Part shown: positions 1-10,466 of the stretch, one piece after another
Numbering within the stretch: the first letter of the stretch is position 1
Layout of the letters: every line of letters begins with the position of its first letter
NCBI GenBank assembly: GCA_010093605.1
Contig: MU004190.1
Coordinates: 1,116,001 to 1,180,000, forward strand
Source of the DNA: Lophium mytilinum
Taxonomy: Eukaryota > Ascomycota > Dothideomycetes > Mytilinidiales > Mytilinidiaceae
Direction of reading: 5' to 3'
DNA length: 64,000 nucleotides
Notes under the pieces: model-generated
Seen by the model: only the letters and a program-made list of their open reading frames with translations
Told to the model about the DNA's origin: nothing
The model's database searches: none
Position numbers and translations under genes: made by a program

Positions 1-1
1 T

Positions 2-1921
2 TCCCCAACGCCGAGGAACCGCTCTAGGACCAAACAGATCATGAGTGACACCAGTGTGGCAACTCCTAATGCAGTAAGGACGGTTCAAGTCACAGTGCCC
101 TCTGAAGATGATCCTCCTTCGTCACCGCCAGGCATGGAAACGACACAAGAGAGCCTCGGTTCTTATATTCCAGAAACGGCGTCAGATGCTGCGGGTATGG
201 TTGAGGACAGTTTCGAATATCGCCAAGTGGAGAAGGATGTCGCCCACGATCTTACTGATGAAATCGAAGTACATGAACCCACTGAGATTGACTCAAGCGT
301 TTTTATCGGTCCTCTTCGGCGGGCTGGCTCTGTCGAGGAAGATATCCAAGTCAACAATGAGGCGGCCGATCTTACCCCCGAAGAAGACGAGGATCTCCCA
401 AGTCCCAACCCTGAATCCCAGTTGGCTGCTCAAATCACCACAGACATGGAAGCCTTGAACAAGCGGTCCATCGAAGTCACCTCAGTGGAATCGTCCAGGG
501 ATCTGCAGCAAATAGCCAAGGCCGATGATGCAGCTTCTACTATTTTACGCGAAGGGAAGGCGGACGCCAAGAAGCAACTTGAGAAGAGTCAATCAGGAAA
601 TCCAGATGACTCCTCTCCTTTGCCCGATCCGGCCTACATAGCGGTGGAATCATCCCCTGATCGAGGTACACCGGCTCCGCAAGACAATCAAAGCACAACT
701 TCTGAGGACATGAGCCGCGTCGGAGACTCATTCACCGCGGCTGACAGCAGCTTTCACACGGCAGTTGACATGCCTCGCAAGACTTCCGTCACCAACGTAC
801 GAAGATCGTTTAGAAATACCCCATCCAGCCCCACACAGTCGTCGCCTAGGTCTACGCGAAACACCTTATTGAGCTCACAGGCGACGGCTAAAGCCTCTCG
901 CAAGCGAAAGGAATCCCCGATGGTTGCTCTTGCTACGAAACGAGCGCGGAAGCAATCAACAACTAGACAGACACCCGTTCCTAGTATTCGCCGCACTCCA
1001 TCATTCGTGAACTCTGCGGGCGACGAAGAGATTCTAGACTGTATCGTAGTCGACATGAACTCGCCTCTCACGCGCGGATCAGCATCAATACCTGCAGAAC
1101 AGCAACCACGCGTTGTTGTCACGCCAGCCTCTTCTCCAGCGCCTACTGCCAAAATAGAGGGTAGCGCAACTACCAACAAAATGATGCCGCCGCCCCCCTC
1201 ATCAGCACCTGTCAAACGGAAACCAGGTCGCCCAAGGAAGGTCGTTACAGAAAGCCAATCCGCGGAAAAGCCGACTCGCTCCACCAAGCGCAGCGTCCGC
1301 CTCTCTGCGCCAGAGCTAGGTAGATCAGTATCTGACCGTACGCACGACCTAGTCAATGAGACACCAGCGCCAAAGAGGGTAAAGCGAACAGCAAGCCAGG
1401 ACATCAGTCGCGCGACGTCCCTCGCCCCTTCGGAAACCAGCTCGCATGCCAGTATTACCAGGATACTCGACCACGTAGCCATTGCTCCTACACCGCAGGC
1501 GCTGAGGGATGAAGCCGTCCACCCTCCAAGCTCGCCGATCCGGGCGCAGCACGACGAGTCGAGTCCGACGAACCGGGAAGCTGCGCAAAAGTCTGTACGA
1601 AGGCCATCCGCCGTACCCGAGACAACAACCAACGCACAAGCGTCGCCTCAAATTTCATGCTTCCCCTCTAGGATTTCCACGCCGCTCAAGCGTACTGCGG
1701 ATGCCATGGCGGCAGATGCCCCTGCTACACCATCCCAGGCCCAAACACCGCTCGGAAGGATCATGGCTACGCCGAGTAGCATATTGGCGAAGCTGAAGAA
1801 GATAATGGCTGATTGCAGTCAGATGGTGCTGGGCAGCCAGGAGGAGAGGGAGTTTGATGACGTGCTTTTCAATATTCGGACGAAGGTGCATGATGCTGGA
1901 AGGAGGGGGAGGGATACTTGA
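2..1921 (+). CDS. AT-hook disordered nuclear protein, probably 5' partial
   Basis: The frame stays open from the window edge through the first in-frame ATG at 41, so the N-terminus may lie outside the window; 41 could instead be the true start, giving 626 aa. A splice acceptor just before it (the cag ending at 37) is another possibility. The protein is almost entirely low-complexity and rich in Ser, Thr, Pro and Ala, with basic clusters. One AT-hook core (KRKPGRPRK, about residues 390-400) is visible, a minor-groove binding motif for AT-rich DNA. Several Lys/Arg runs look like nuclear localisation signals. The C-terminal 50 residues are more ordered, with charged helical character (SSILAKLKKIMADCSQMV), and may be a conserved interaction segment. 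No enzymatic domain is recognisable. Nuclear chromatin-associated function is inferred only from the AT-hook and basic patches. Confidence 0.65.
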   Translation, partial: SPTPRNRSRTKQIMSDTSVATPNAVRTVQVTVPSEDDPPSSPPGMETTQESLGSYIPETASDAAGMVEDSFEYRQVEKDVAHDLTDEIEVHEPTEIDSSVFIGPLRRAGSVEEDIQVNNEAADLTPEEDEDLPSPNPESQLAAQITTDMEALNKRSIEVTSVESSRDLQQIAKADDAASTILREGKADAKKQLEKSQSGNPDDSSPLPDPAYIAVESSPDRGTPAPQDNQSTTSEDMSRVGDSFTAADSSFHTAVDMPRKTSVTNVRRSFRNTPSSPTQSSPRSTRNTLLSSQATAKASRKRKESPMVALATKRARKQSTTRQTPVPSIRRTPSFVNSAGDEEILDCIVVDMNSPLTRGSASIPAEQQPRVVVTPASSPAPTAKIEGSATTNKMMPPPPSSAPVKRKPGRPRKVVTESQSAEKPTRSTKRSVRLSAPELGRSVSDRTHDLVNETPAPKRVKRTASQDISRATSLAPSETSSHASITRILDHVAIAPTPQALRDEAVHPPSSPIRAQHDESSPTNREAAQKSVRRPSAVPETTTNAQASPQISCFPSRISTPLKRTADAMAADAPATPSQAQTPLGRIMATPSSILAKLKKIMADCSQMVLGSQEEREFDDVLFNIRTKVHDAGRRGRDT

Positions 1922-2312
1922 GGAGCAGATCTCCAGGGCGGACCTGCTTTGAGAGAAGGACGAACGTGGGAATGTACATGCCGGCGTTTTGATTGGGTTT
2001 GCATGGCTGCTTCTGCAAGCTGCATCTGGTGGGATCATTTGCTTCATTAGGGCTTGGAGCGTAAAACAGGGGGTTTGCATTCGAGCGCTAATTGAGATGG
2101 GCGGCTTCGACCCAGGTCGGCGATTCTGTACAGTTTGCTTTGCTTAGAATTAAGTCGATTGCCGTTTTATGGTGCCTTTCAGTTCCGGTGTCCGAATAAC
2201 CTCAATGCTTCCGTACTAAGTACGCAAGACTCTCCGATAACATGCATGTAAAAGACCCAACCCTCAAACACCAAACCTTCCATAGACACTCCCCGCCGAA
2301 CGCGCAGCCACT
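1922..2312. other. Intergenic, convergent 3' ends
   Basis: This lies between the AT-hook gene (+) and the small mitochondrial-protein gene (-). It holds only short shadow frames. Nothing else is seen. Confidence 0.5.
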
Positions 2313-2829
2313 CTACCCAGACTGCCCACCCCCAGCCTTCGGCGCGCTCCCACCCCCACTCGTCCGACTCCTCTCACTCCCCTCCTTCCCAGGACTGCTC
2401 TGCGCGCCCCCCTCCTCCGCTCCCCTCGCCTTACTAACCTCGGGATTCCCGGGGCTAACATTCAACGACGAGTGCTATATCTCAATTAGTGGGTGGGTAG
2501 GTGGTCAGTCGAACGCATAAACATACCTTCCCAGCCTCCTTCTCCCCGCTCTCCTTCTCCGCCTCAGGACTCGTCGTGCTAGGATCAAACGCCGCCGCGC
2601 CGCCCGCTGCCGCGTCGTCGGACCCGCTCTTGCTGTACTCGGTGCTCTCCGGCTTCAGGCTCTCGCGGTCTTGGTCGTCCTTGCGGGGGAAGGCGCGGAG
2701 GGGGGTGGAGTGGAGGTGCTGGGCGCGGATGGCGGCGATTTTCGTGCGGGGCGGGCAGGTGGCGCGCAGGCCGGCGAAGCGGGTGGGAGACATGAGGGGG
2801 AGGGTGCGGGTGAGTGAGAGGGATGGCAT
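2313..2829 (-). CDS. Small mitochondrial-targeted conserved fungal protein
   Basis: Two exons (2829-2527 and 2474-2313) joined over a 52-bp intron (gtatgt...tag) give 154 aa. The N-terminus (MPSLSLTRTLPLMSPTRFAG) is rich in Ser, Thr and Arg with no acidic residues, followed by a typical cleavage context (HLHSTPLRAF), so matrix targeting is likely. The mature part is acidic, then Gly/Ser-rich and probably disordered. The second exon begins HSSLNVSPGNPEVSK, a segment I associate with small conserved fungal proteins of unknown function. A longer upstream frame reaches 3183, but it is low-complexity and its extension lacks protein character, so the ATG at 2829 is chosen. Function is unknown. Confidence 0.75.
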
Positions 2830-3838
2830 GGTGGATGGAGGCTGAGCGGAGAGACGGGATATGTAGTCGGGTGGCGCGGTGCTAAGGCAGGTTTTGGGTG
2901 TTACGCTTTTGGATCGGGCGGGTTGATCGGGGGTTCGATGGGAGATCTGGAAGTGGTGTGATGGGTTGATCGGGTTCAAAGTAATTGGTGTGTTTGACAG
3001 GACGGTGACCGAGAGAGTGGGAGACGCGGTGGTTTTGGGGAAGCCAATTGATTTCGGTATTGGAGGTTTGGTGGTGGTGAGCAGGGATGTGCGACCTCGG
3101 GATGAGAGCAGACTGACGTCAGAAGCGTGGTGAATGGGTGGGGCTTCACCGCCGGCAGAATTGCGGGTGACTAAGATGGTCACGTGCGTGGTGAACCATA
3201 GTCGTTAATATTTGTGTTACACCAACATTGTTCATCTCTTCTCATCATAAGCAAGCGGTTTGCTGTTATTCTTTGCGGTACTACACATACAACGCGCGAT
3301 GGCCAGCTCCAAATCTAGAGCGAGACGCGAGTCAGCTTGTTCGCCCCCACTCTTCCTTCGGCGAGACTTTTTCATCAGGCATCATTCCAGGCAACGACAG
3401 GGACGGCTTGCTGACTCTGTGCTAGCTACTAATCTGGAAGGAGTATAACAAACGGTGAGAACTATAAGCTTGTTCAGTGTCGGGAACAGTCACGATGGCC
3501 GCTGCCCGCCGTCTTCCCCGGTTGTGCCATTAGCTCCGCGACATAGCGGCTGATAACAGATTGAATCGGATCCGTTCGTTATACTTATATATGTGAACGG
3601 TCTCACACCTAGTTTTCGAAGGGAACTCAGTATTAGCCTTGCATTCGCTGTTTCACTCTCTCTAGCTTCATCGTTTATCCTTATAGCTTCAATGTTGTTC
3701 TACTAAATCCCTCTACTCCTTCTTTTTACCTGCATCCATCTTCTTATCACTCTTACTACCTCCACCCTCAGCACCACTCTACAAAACCTCAACCAGAATT
3801 TCCATACTATATCTCCAATCATCAAGACTCGAAAGACC
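2830..3838. promoter_or_regulatory. Divergent intergenic region
   Basis: About 1 kb separates two divergent genes and should hold both promoters. A TATA-like run lies at about 3582-3592. A strongly pyrimidine-rich leader (about 3645-3790) precedes the ATG at 3839, as is common upstream of well-expressed fungal genes. Small frames at 3228-3448 have no coding character. Confidence 0.45.
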
Positions 3839-5488
3839 ATGGCAGTTATCGAAATCACCGAGCTCGAACAGCCCTTCCAGAGCGAGAAATTAGATCAAGT
3901 CCGAACGGGCAAGATTAAGAAGGTCTTCGGCGGCAAGGCTCTTTCCGCCATTTACAAAATCCCGCACAAGGATGCTGTCAAAGTCTCAAAACTAGGCTGT
4001 GAGGGTGATGAACACCATTTTGAGTTCCACGGCGGTCCAGACAAAGCCCTCCTGCATTACTGCTCCCGACACTACGACTCGTGGAAGGCGGAACTACCTT
4101 CGAGCACGCACCTCTTCTCCCCCGGTGGCTTCGGAGAGAATCTTGTTAGCAGCTCCGCCAATGAGCGGAATATGTGCATTGGAGACATTCTTTCCATCGG
4201 CAACGAGCTCATCGTGCAGGTTAGCGAGCCGAGGGCGCCATGTTACAATCTCAACCACCGTTTCGAAGTAAAAGATATGTCCATGCGGTGCCAGACCTTA
4301 GCTCGTACGGGCTGGCTATACCGGATTCTTCAAGAAGGGTCTATCCAGCCTGGCGATGAGATCAGAATGCTCAAGCGGCTGAACTCGAAATGGACCGTCG
4401 CAGCTGTGCAACACTACCTCTACATAGAGATGAATAATATAGAGATGATGAAAAAGCTTGTGGATCTCGAAGAGCTCGGTGAAGCCATCAAGAAGATCTT
4501 CCGGAATCGACTCAACAAGAAGTTCGAAGATCAGCAATCGCGTCTTCTAGGCGATGAATCGATGGTCTTAAACACGTGGTCGGAGTATCGGATTGCAGAG
4601 AAGAAGATGGAAACCCCACAGATCGTTTCATTTGTTCTTGAGGCGGTTGATCCGGTCGAGTCTCCTGCGGCTGTTCAACCAGGCTCGTACGTTCGTCTGA
4701 AGCTGGGTGGAAAGCTTGTGCGGGCATACTCCGTAATAGGTGGTACCGAGAACCGCTTCGAGCTTGGAATTGCCTTAGATGCCAACAGTCGTGGTGGTTC
4801 AAAGTTCTTGCATGAAAGCACGAAGTGTGGGGATATGCTCACTGTCGGGAAGGTTACCGCCAGCTTTCCCCTGTCACAAGAAGCAGACCACCACATCATT
4901 ATTGCGGGAGGGATTGGCATTACGGCTTTTATAGCAGCCGCTCAATATCTCCAGTCTTCCGGAGCGAGCTATGATTTCCATCTCGCAGTCGGTTCAGACG
5001 TTCCTTTCCGCCGTCACCTCGACCCACTAGGTGAACATGTCACCATCTACAATAAAGCGGAGGGAAATCGACTGGATATCTCGAAAGTCCTTGCCAAAGG
5101 TAATGACAACACCCACGTATACTGCTGTGGCCCCGAGCGTCTGATGGAAGGCATCACAAAAGCTGCCGAAGAAATGGGACTTCCGAAGAGCAACATTCAC
5201 TTCGAGACTTTTCAAGTCTCGACCTCTGGAGACCCCTTCGTCGCAGAGCTCACCGTAAGCAAGAAGAAAATCGAGGTCAGTGGAGCCCAGAGCTTGCTTG
5301 ACGCCCTGCGAGATACTGGGTTTGACATCCCGTCATCCTGCGAGGCTGGTAATTGCGGTACGTGTAGGGTTACCGTATGCGGGGGAAGGATCGAGCATCG
5401 GGGAACTGGCTTGGAAGAAGAGGAAAAGGAAAACACGATGCTGACTTGTGTTTCGCGGGGTATCGGGGAGATCTCACTTGAGCTGTGA
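3839..5488 (+). CDS. MOSC domain fused to a phthalate-dioxygenase-reductase-like flavoprotein with 2Fe-2S ferredoxin
   Basis: A single exon encodes 549 aa. Residues about 1-215 form a YiiM-type MOSC plus 3-alpha region, with GDEHHFEFHGGPDKA, FSPGGFGENL and the conserved cysteine context PRAPCYNL. MOSC domains bind molybdenum cofactor or sulfur carriers. Residues about 235-450 form a ferredoxin-reductase module with an FAD/FMN-binding RAYSVIGG and a nucleotide-binding IIIAGGIGITAF followed by YCCGPERLM. Residues about 460-549 form a plant-type ferredoxin with cysteines at 501, 506, 509 and 537 (C-x4-C-x2-C-x27-C). Together these predict NAD(P)H to flavin to 2Fe-2S electron transfer toward a Mo-dependent or sulfur-linked partner. 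The substrate is unknown. There is no signal peptide, so it is probably cytosolic. The leader is pyrimidine-rich. Confidence 0.9.
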   Translation: MAVIEITELEQPFQSEKLDQVRTGKIKKVFGGKALSAIYKIPHKDAVKVSKLGCEGDEHHFEFHGGPDKALLHYCSRHYDSWKAELPSSTHLFSPGGFGENLVSSSANERNMCIGDILSIGNELIVQVSEPRAPCYNLNHRFEVKDMSMRCQTLARTGWLYRILQEGSIQPGDEIRMLKRLNSKWTVAAVQHYLYIEMNNIEMMKKLVDLEELGEAIKKIFRNRLNKKFEDQQSRLLGDESMVLNTWSEYRIAEKKMETPQIVSFVLEAVDPVESPAAVQPGSYVRLKLGGKLVRAYSVIGGTENRFELGIALDANSRGGSKFLHESTKCGDMLTVGKVTASFPLSQEADHHIIIAGGIGITAFIAAAQYLQSSGASYDFHLAVGSDVPFRRHLDPLGEHVTIYNKAEGNRLDISKVLAKGNDNTHVYCCGPERLMEGITKAAEEMGLPKSNIHFETFQVSTSGDPFVAELTVSKKKIEVSGAQSLLDALRDTGFDIPSSCEAGNCGTCRVTVCGGRIEHRGTGLEEEEKENTMLTCVSRGIGEISLEL

Positions 5489-5792
5489 TGGGCCCAAAAT
5501 CTCTCAATGTCTAGTTTTTTTTCTTCCTTATCCTCTGTGCGCTTCCTAGATATCCCAAGTTTCAACGTCGCCATTCGCAAGTCCCAAAGATTATACTACA
5601 CTGATTCATGTTATTATGGTCAATCATAGTCCATCTTTGGTGTTACTTCCAGACTCATTCTTTTGCATCTTAAATCTCAATTGTGTTCAAAATCAACCAC
5701 TTCTACTATTCTTTCTTTACAACCTAGCAAGCGCTCCCAAGGTCCAAAATCCACAGCATCCGACAAAACTAGCACCTAATCACACAACCTCA

Positions 5793-7266
5793 CTAGCCCA
5801 CCCTTCTTCCCCTAAACGTACTCCCAATCTCCCCACTCCTAATATCCGAAAACACCACCCTCGCCTCAGGAAACTCCTCCATCAACGCCCCCACATCCCC
5901 AGAATCCCGCCCACACGGCCCCCTCTTCGCCCCCGGCGCCCCCTCCACCGCATCCGCGGGTGTCCCATCTAACCACAACATCCCACTCCCACTATCATCC
6001 CACACACTCATCGCCAACACCATCCCCCGCCCCAACGCCTCCCCCATCGCCCCCAACCCACCCCGCTCCGCAAACGCATCCTCCGCCCCAAACACCTCCT
6101 TCTGCTCCCGGCAATACTCATCCGACACCGCGCTAAACGGCCCCATCCCTGCGACCCGCGACCGCGCGTTGTGGATCACCCGCCCGTCCTGCACGTACAG
6201 CCGCCGTATTTCTGTTAGTACGCCGTTGTGGGTGGGGAACTGCGTCACGACCGTGAACGGCCGGGATGTGTTGATGGTCAGGTTAGCGCCGTAGAATGAT
6301 GTCGCGTTCTGCCGGTACGGGTTGTAGTCGCAGCCGTCCTTGTCGCAGACGCCGGCGTAGCGGGCGTCGCCATCCCCGCAGGCGGTGCCGGAGCAGGCGT
6401 ACACGCCGGTTGTGTTGCAGGGGTGGGGCGTATACGCCGTCGCGGCGGCGTTGGCTTCCCAGATGTCCATTTCGGAGCAGCAGGCGCCGAAGGTGGAGTT
6501 GAGGTTGGCCTGAGGGGAGATTGGGGTGTTAGCTTGGTGTAGGAGTGGAGGTTAGGTGGGAGGTTATGGGGCTTACTTCGCCTTTGATGAAGTTCTGGGT
6601 TGGGCATTGGGCGTCGCAGTAGCCGGTGCCGTAGGCGGCGCCGGCGGCATTGAGGGCGTTTTTGTTGCCGGTCGCGTCCATTTCGCTGAAGTAGAGGGCG
6701 CCGTTTATGCCGCAGGGGACGTTGGAGACGTCGACGTCGAAGGTGAATTCGGCGTTTAGGAGGTTGAAGGAGACGTAGGTGTCGTCGTTCTCGAGGAGGT
6801 AGACGCGCGGTGACGCAAGGGAGGTGGTGTTGTCTTTTTGGACGAAGAGATCGAGCGTTAAGGCGTCTCCGCTGGTGGAGATGCCGTACGCTGTTGACGA
6901 TAGGGTGTTAGTCTCGGAAAACGATACGAGGGTTCTGAAGGGGGGTCTTTCTAACGTACTTGCGTAGTCGACGCCTTCCAAAGTGCAATTAGCTGCACAG
7001 GTCTCGATATCAGGGCAGATCTCGGGGTCGAATCCGGAGCTGCCGACGCAGTTCGTGTACCCCCCGACGTTATGAAGCCAGCGGTAATTAGAGTCCAGCA
7101 CGATCGAGGAGTTGACAGAAACGCAGCCCCCGGCCAGTGTACATCTCTTGGATGATAGAGAGGGGTGGGCTTCGGGAGTCAATTCCCCTGGTTGCTGTGC
7201 GGTAGTGTAAGAGACAACGAGTGAGAGCACGACTGCGCTGGCAGTTCGCATAACTAGACTGTTCAT
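5793..7266 (-). CDS. Secreted GH7 cellulase, cellobiohydrolase-like
   Basis: Three exons (7266-6960, 6890-6577, 6509-5793) give 445 aa. The first intron (69 bp) is a multiple of three and contains no stop, so it is easily read through; removing it restores the family sequence DYATYGISTSGD. The N-terminus MNSLVMRTASAVVLSLVVSY...TTAQ is a signal peptide. The catalytic motif is CCSEMDIWEAN, with nucleophile Glu220, Asp222 and acid/base Glu225. Many cysteine pairs and the loop YAGVCDKDGCDYNPYR favour the cellobiohydrolase branch over GH7 endoglucanases, which lack that loop. It would cleave cellulose from chain ends outside the cell. There is no carbohydrate-binding module; the protein stops soon after the core (GEIGSTFRG). 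The last exon is GC-rich with strong third-position G/C bias. Confidence 0.93.
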
Positions 7267-8101
7267 GATGATATCAAAAGAGACTAACGAATGGCCAAAG
7301 AAAGAAGAGAAGAAATGAGATAGATGCAAAGGAGAGACTAAGAAAGTTGTTTATATATCAACGGAGACGAGGTCTGTTCTACGAACCCTGGGATATTCGA
7401 ATCTACTTAGAGAATCCATATTAAGCTGTATGAGAGCCGCACATTCCACGGGTCTTCTAGAAACAATCGAACATGGTACAAATTGAATGCATGCAAGGAT
7501 GCAATTAACCGGCCAATCAACCTCGAGAACAACAGCCCTTATATCGATGTGAAATTGTCTCTAGCCAAGCGAGATTTCAATTTCACTCCAGACACCCCCA
7601 CTGATGCACCCCACATCTTGAATCCATTGCCGTAATCTCGGGACGGCGGACCTGAAAAGCGATTCGCTAGGGGCTACTCGGTATGCAATCAATTAGAGAT
7701 GAAAATGCAGGTACAGTAGATGAGAAGGGTGGCATGATCCTCGTGATCTAGTTCGGACTGGGACACGTTGCAAACAGACTGTAGACGGGAGCTAGAAAAC
7801 AGCGTGCGTTCATAAACCGCAGGTGTTGTTGATTTTTTCTTTCTTAGCCCCTGGAAGCTGTCATCTTTTGAGTTTCAAGAAGTTTGATAAACGAATGGAG
7901 ATTCAGATGAATGAAAATATAGGACTGAATGTCCGACCGAGTCACGTGCTTCGCTTATTCCAAATGAATGAACCAGACTAATCAGGCTACCCAACTTCTC
8001 TTTCGTAACCAAATTGACTGGCCTTCTGAGGTGTTCCCGCTCGTTGAACCCGATCGTGTATGTGCATCGTCAATTGAGGACAACGGTAGAAAAGCACGAC
8101 T
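7267..8101. other. Intergenic, upstream of GH7 and downstream of metacaspase
   Basis: Apart from the TATA-like element there is no gene, repeat or RNA that I can support. Base composition is ordinary for this window. Confidence 0.4.
7351..7357 (-). promoter_or_regulatory. TATA-like box of the GH7 gene
   Basis: The minus strand reads TATATAA about 85 bp upstream of the GH7 start codon. Position and sequence fit a core promoter TATA element; this is not tested. Confidence 0.4.
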
Positions 8102-9593
8102 CTAGAACCTTAGTGGCTGATCCAAGTCCAATTCCTTGAATCCAATCGACAACTGCGGCACTTGCTTATAATGCGACTCGCCTAGAACAGTCCTCGTCTG
8201 CTGCAGTGACTACCCTTGATGTCAGCATAACTTCCAAGTTATTCAAAGAATAGAATTATGCACTTACATTCAGATACGTCGGATTGGGGTTCCTCTTCAT
8301 CGTCTCCAAGAAAGCCCACGACATGGCTCCGACACTGGAACCTTGGATACTCGCATCCGCGCTCGTCTGATCGTCTCGGCAACCGGAGAACATAGTCACA
8401 AACTTGTGCTCCGACTTCCAATCTTCCACAAAGTTCTCCTCACCTACGCCTTCCTCTTGCTGCTCTCCACTATGCTTCAGCTGCTTGAAGAACGTATTCG
8501 CACCAGCAAACAGCTCTTTCGCTTTTACGACCTTGGCCATCGAAAAGCCACCACTAATAAGACTACTCGCCTCTTGCAAGAGCACCATCCCAGTCTTGAC
8601 ATTGTCAATCATGCTAACATTACCGTCCGCATCACTGCGATAAACGAACGGGAGCTCGATAGCTGAGCCGCTATGGCAGCAGTCGAAGATGACGAAGAGC
8701 GTGCTATTAGCGGGCAGCGCTGAGACCAATGTGCGGTGCAGCTTGTCGCTATCAAGCTGTCCATTCTGCTCAAAGTCGACTGGCACAATCGTATCGTCAA
8801 AGCCCGACTCGCGGTCGCCATCTGGATCCTTCACTTGGCTCCCATGCCCCGAGTAATGCAAGAAGTTGCACGTGTTCGGCTCGGAGATCAGCCAGTGCAT
8901 TGCCGCGAGCATGTTCTTGCCCGTCGGGAATAAAGGGCCGCGCGGGTCCGTGTTCGGGTCGTCGCGCATGATGACTTGGGACCGCTGGTCGCTGGAGTAG
9001 CCCTTTTGGCCTAGAAATTGCGCCATGTTCGTGACGTCTTGGTGGCAGCCGCGGAGGGCGTGTTTGCTACCCACATAGTTGATGCCGATCAACAGAGACT
9101 TCCGGTGCAGTGGCTGCGGGGTTTGGGCGTATGGGTGCTGAGCAGTTGGGGGTGGGCCGCCTTGGTAGTGTGTTTGTCCTTGGTACTGAGATGCACCTTG
9201 GTACTCGGGCTGTGGGCCGTGTTGTGGACCTCCTTGGTAGCCTTGTGGTGGGCCGCCCTGGTAGGATTGCTGCGGTTGACTCTGGTACTGAGATTGAGGG
9301 GGGCCTCCCTGGTAGCCCTGGGGAGGACCCTCTTGGTATCCTCCTTGGTAGCCATGTTGCGGTCGACTATGGTACTGAGATTGGGGTGGACCTCCCTGAT
9401 ATCCTTGAGGAGGATTTCCATGATACTCTCCTTGATAGTCCTGAGACTGATACCCCCCACCTTGGCGCCCTTGGCCAGGATAGTTTGATGGCCCACGCTG
9501 GCTCTCTTCTGCCTGCAGTCGGGCAGCTAGTGCTTCATCTTTATCAATCTGCTCCTGCTCATATCGATCAGAGTGGTGATGATGGTGTGACAT
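8102..9593 (-). CDS. MCA1: Metacaspase (type I, Gln-rich prodomain)
   Basis: Two exons (9593-8268 and 8200-8102) give about 474 aa; a second acceptor 3 bp downstream is equally in frame. The caspase-like C14 fold starts near residue 165 (KSLLIGINYVG). The catalytic dyad is His250 in HYSGHGSQ and Cys306 in DCCHSGS. Metacaspases are calcium-dependent cysteine proteases cleaving after Arg or Lys, linked to proteostasis, stress and cell death. The prodomain has a His run (MSHHHHHS), a UIM-like acidic helix (DEALAARLQAEE) and repeats of PPQGYQGGPPQSQYQ type, a prion-like composition also seen in yeast Mca1. The small-subunit end (FLETMKRNPNPTYLN) continues in exon 2 to PLRF. The start at 9593 fits the family better than an upstream in-frame start. 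Confidence 0.92.
9140..9475 (-). repeat. Imperfect tandem repeat coding the metacaspase Gln/Gly/Pro prodomain
   Basis: Units coding GYQGGPPQSQYQ-like peptides recur with variation through residues about 40-150 of the metacaspase. Such tracts are prone to length changes between strains. Confidence 0.75.
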
Positions 9594-10466
9594 GATTGCT
9601 GTCTTCTGGCGTCGATGTTCTAAGCAAGTCACAGGAGTTAGGGTTAGAAGACAAGCTTCACCAAGCCCAGTCGATCAAAGCTTAGCCGAGATTGAGCCGG
9701 AACCTTAGCTGGGCCGGCGACGTCAGCACGTTTGTAGATGGACTAGCGCGTAGGTAGAACTAGGCTAAGCGAGTCCCGTTTTGGGCTTATAAAAGCCGAT
9801 AGATCGCGCTCTGAGTAGATACGCAAGCAAACTTGGACTCGTAAATGTGCAAAATGAGCAAGCATGAGTTCAGCCATAAGGTAGTCGGAACCCAGTGATG
9901 GGCCTGTACATACGTCGAGTTTTTGCAGATAACCGTAGTGTGAATGCTTTGGGTTTATGTGTATGTTACATATCCTTCATATACATTATATCAGTCAATA
10001 CCCTCGTTAAACGTTCTCTTGCATTTAGTACATTTCAATCTCGATATATCGTTACGTTCACAGCTTTCTGGTACAGCATCAAATGAATCTCGGCAGACTA
10101 TTGGTAGGTACGACCTGGTAAAGAACGTTAGAATGTTGCGAAATGAAATCAGTATCGTCCTGTATGCCCTTGCGACACAGTCGGGCAGCGTAGAAATACG
10201 CCTTACGAGGAGTCATATACGAATCTCCAAGTAATAGGCAGAATTTCAAGAGCAGTGTGGGGTCCATGAACAGTTCACTGCTCACCCTGTTTTGCTTAGA
10301 ATGCGAGAACCAACCCTAACCGAAGTCCCTTGAAAGTTAATGAATGATACTAGATTCGATTGAACTTCTGAAAAATAGCTGAAATCGGACCTGGTCTTCG
10401 TAGGTAGAAGAATCATCATACCTGATGCAGCTTTCCAACGCCGCGAATCCTCAAACCATATAGAGA
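9594..10466. other. Intergenic
   Basis: This is the upstream region of the metacaspase and the downstream region of the HET-like gene. Several frames of 60-96 codons exist but have no coding character. The stretch around 9900-10100 is AT-rich. No RNA gene is recognised. Confidence 0.4.

Noticed and set aside
754-1632. 292-codon minus-strand frame inside the AT-hook gene
   Set aside because: It is an antisense shadow of a low-complexity coding region; the plus-strand frame is longer and contains the AT-hook.
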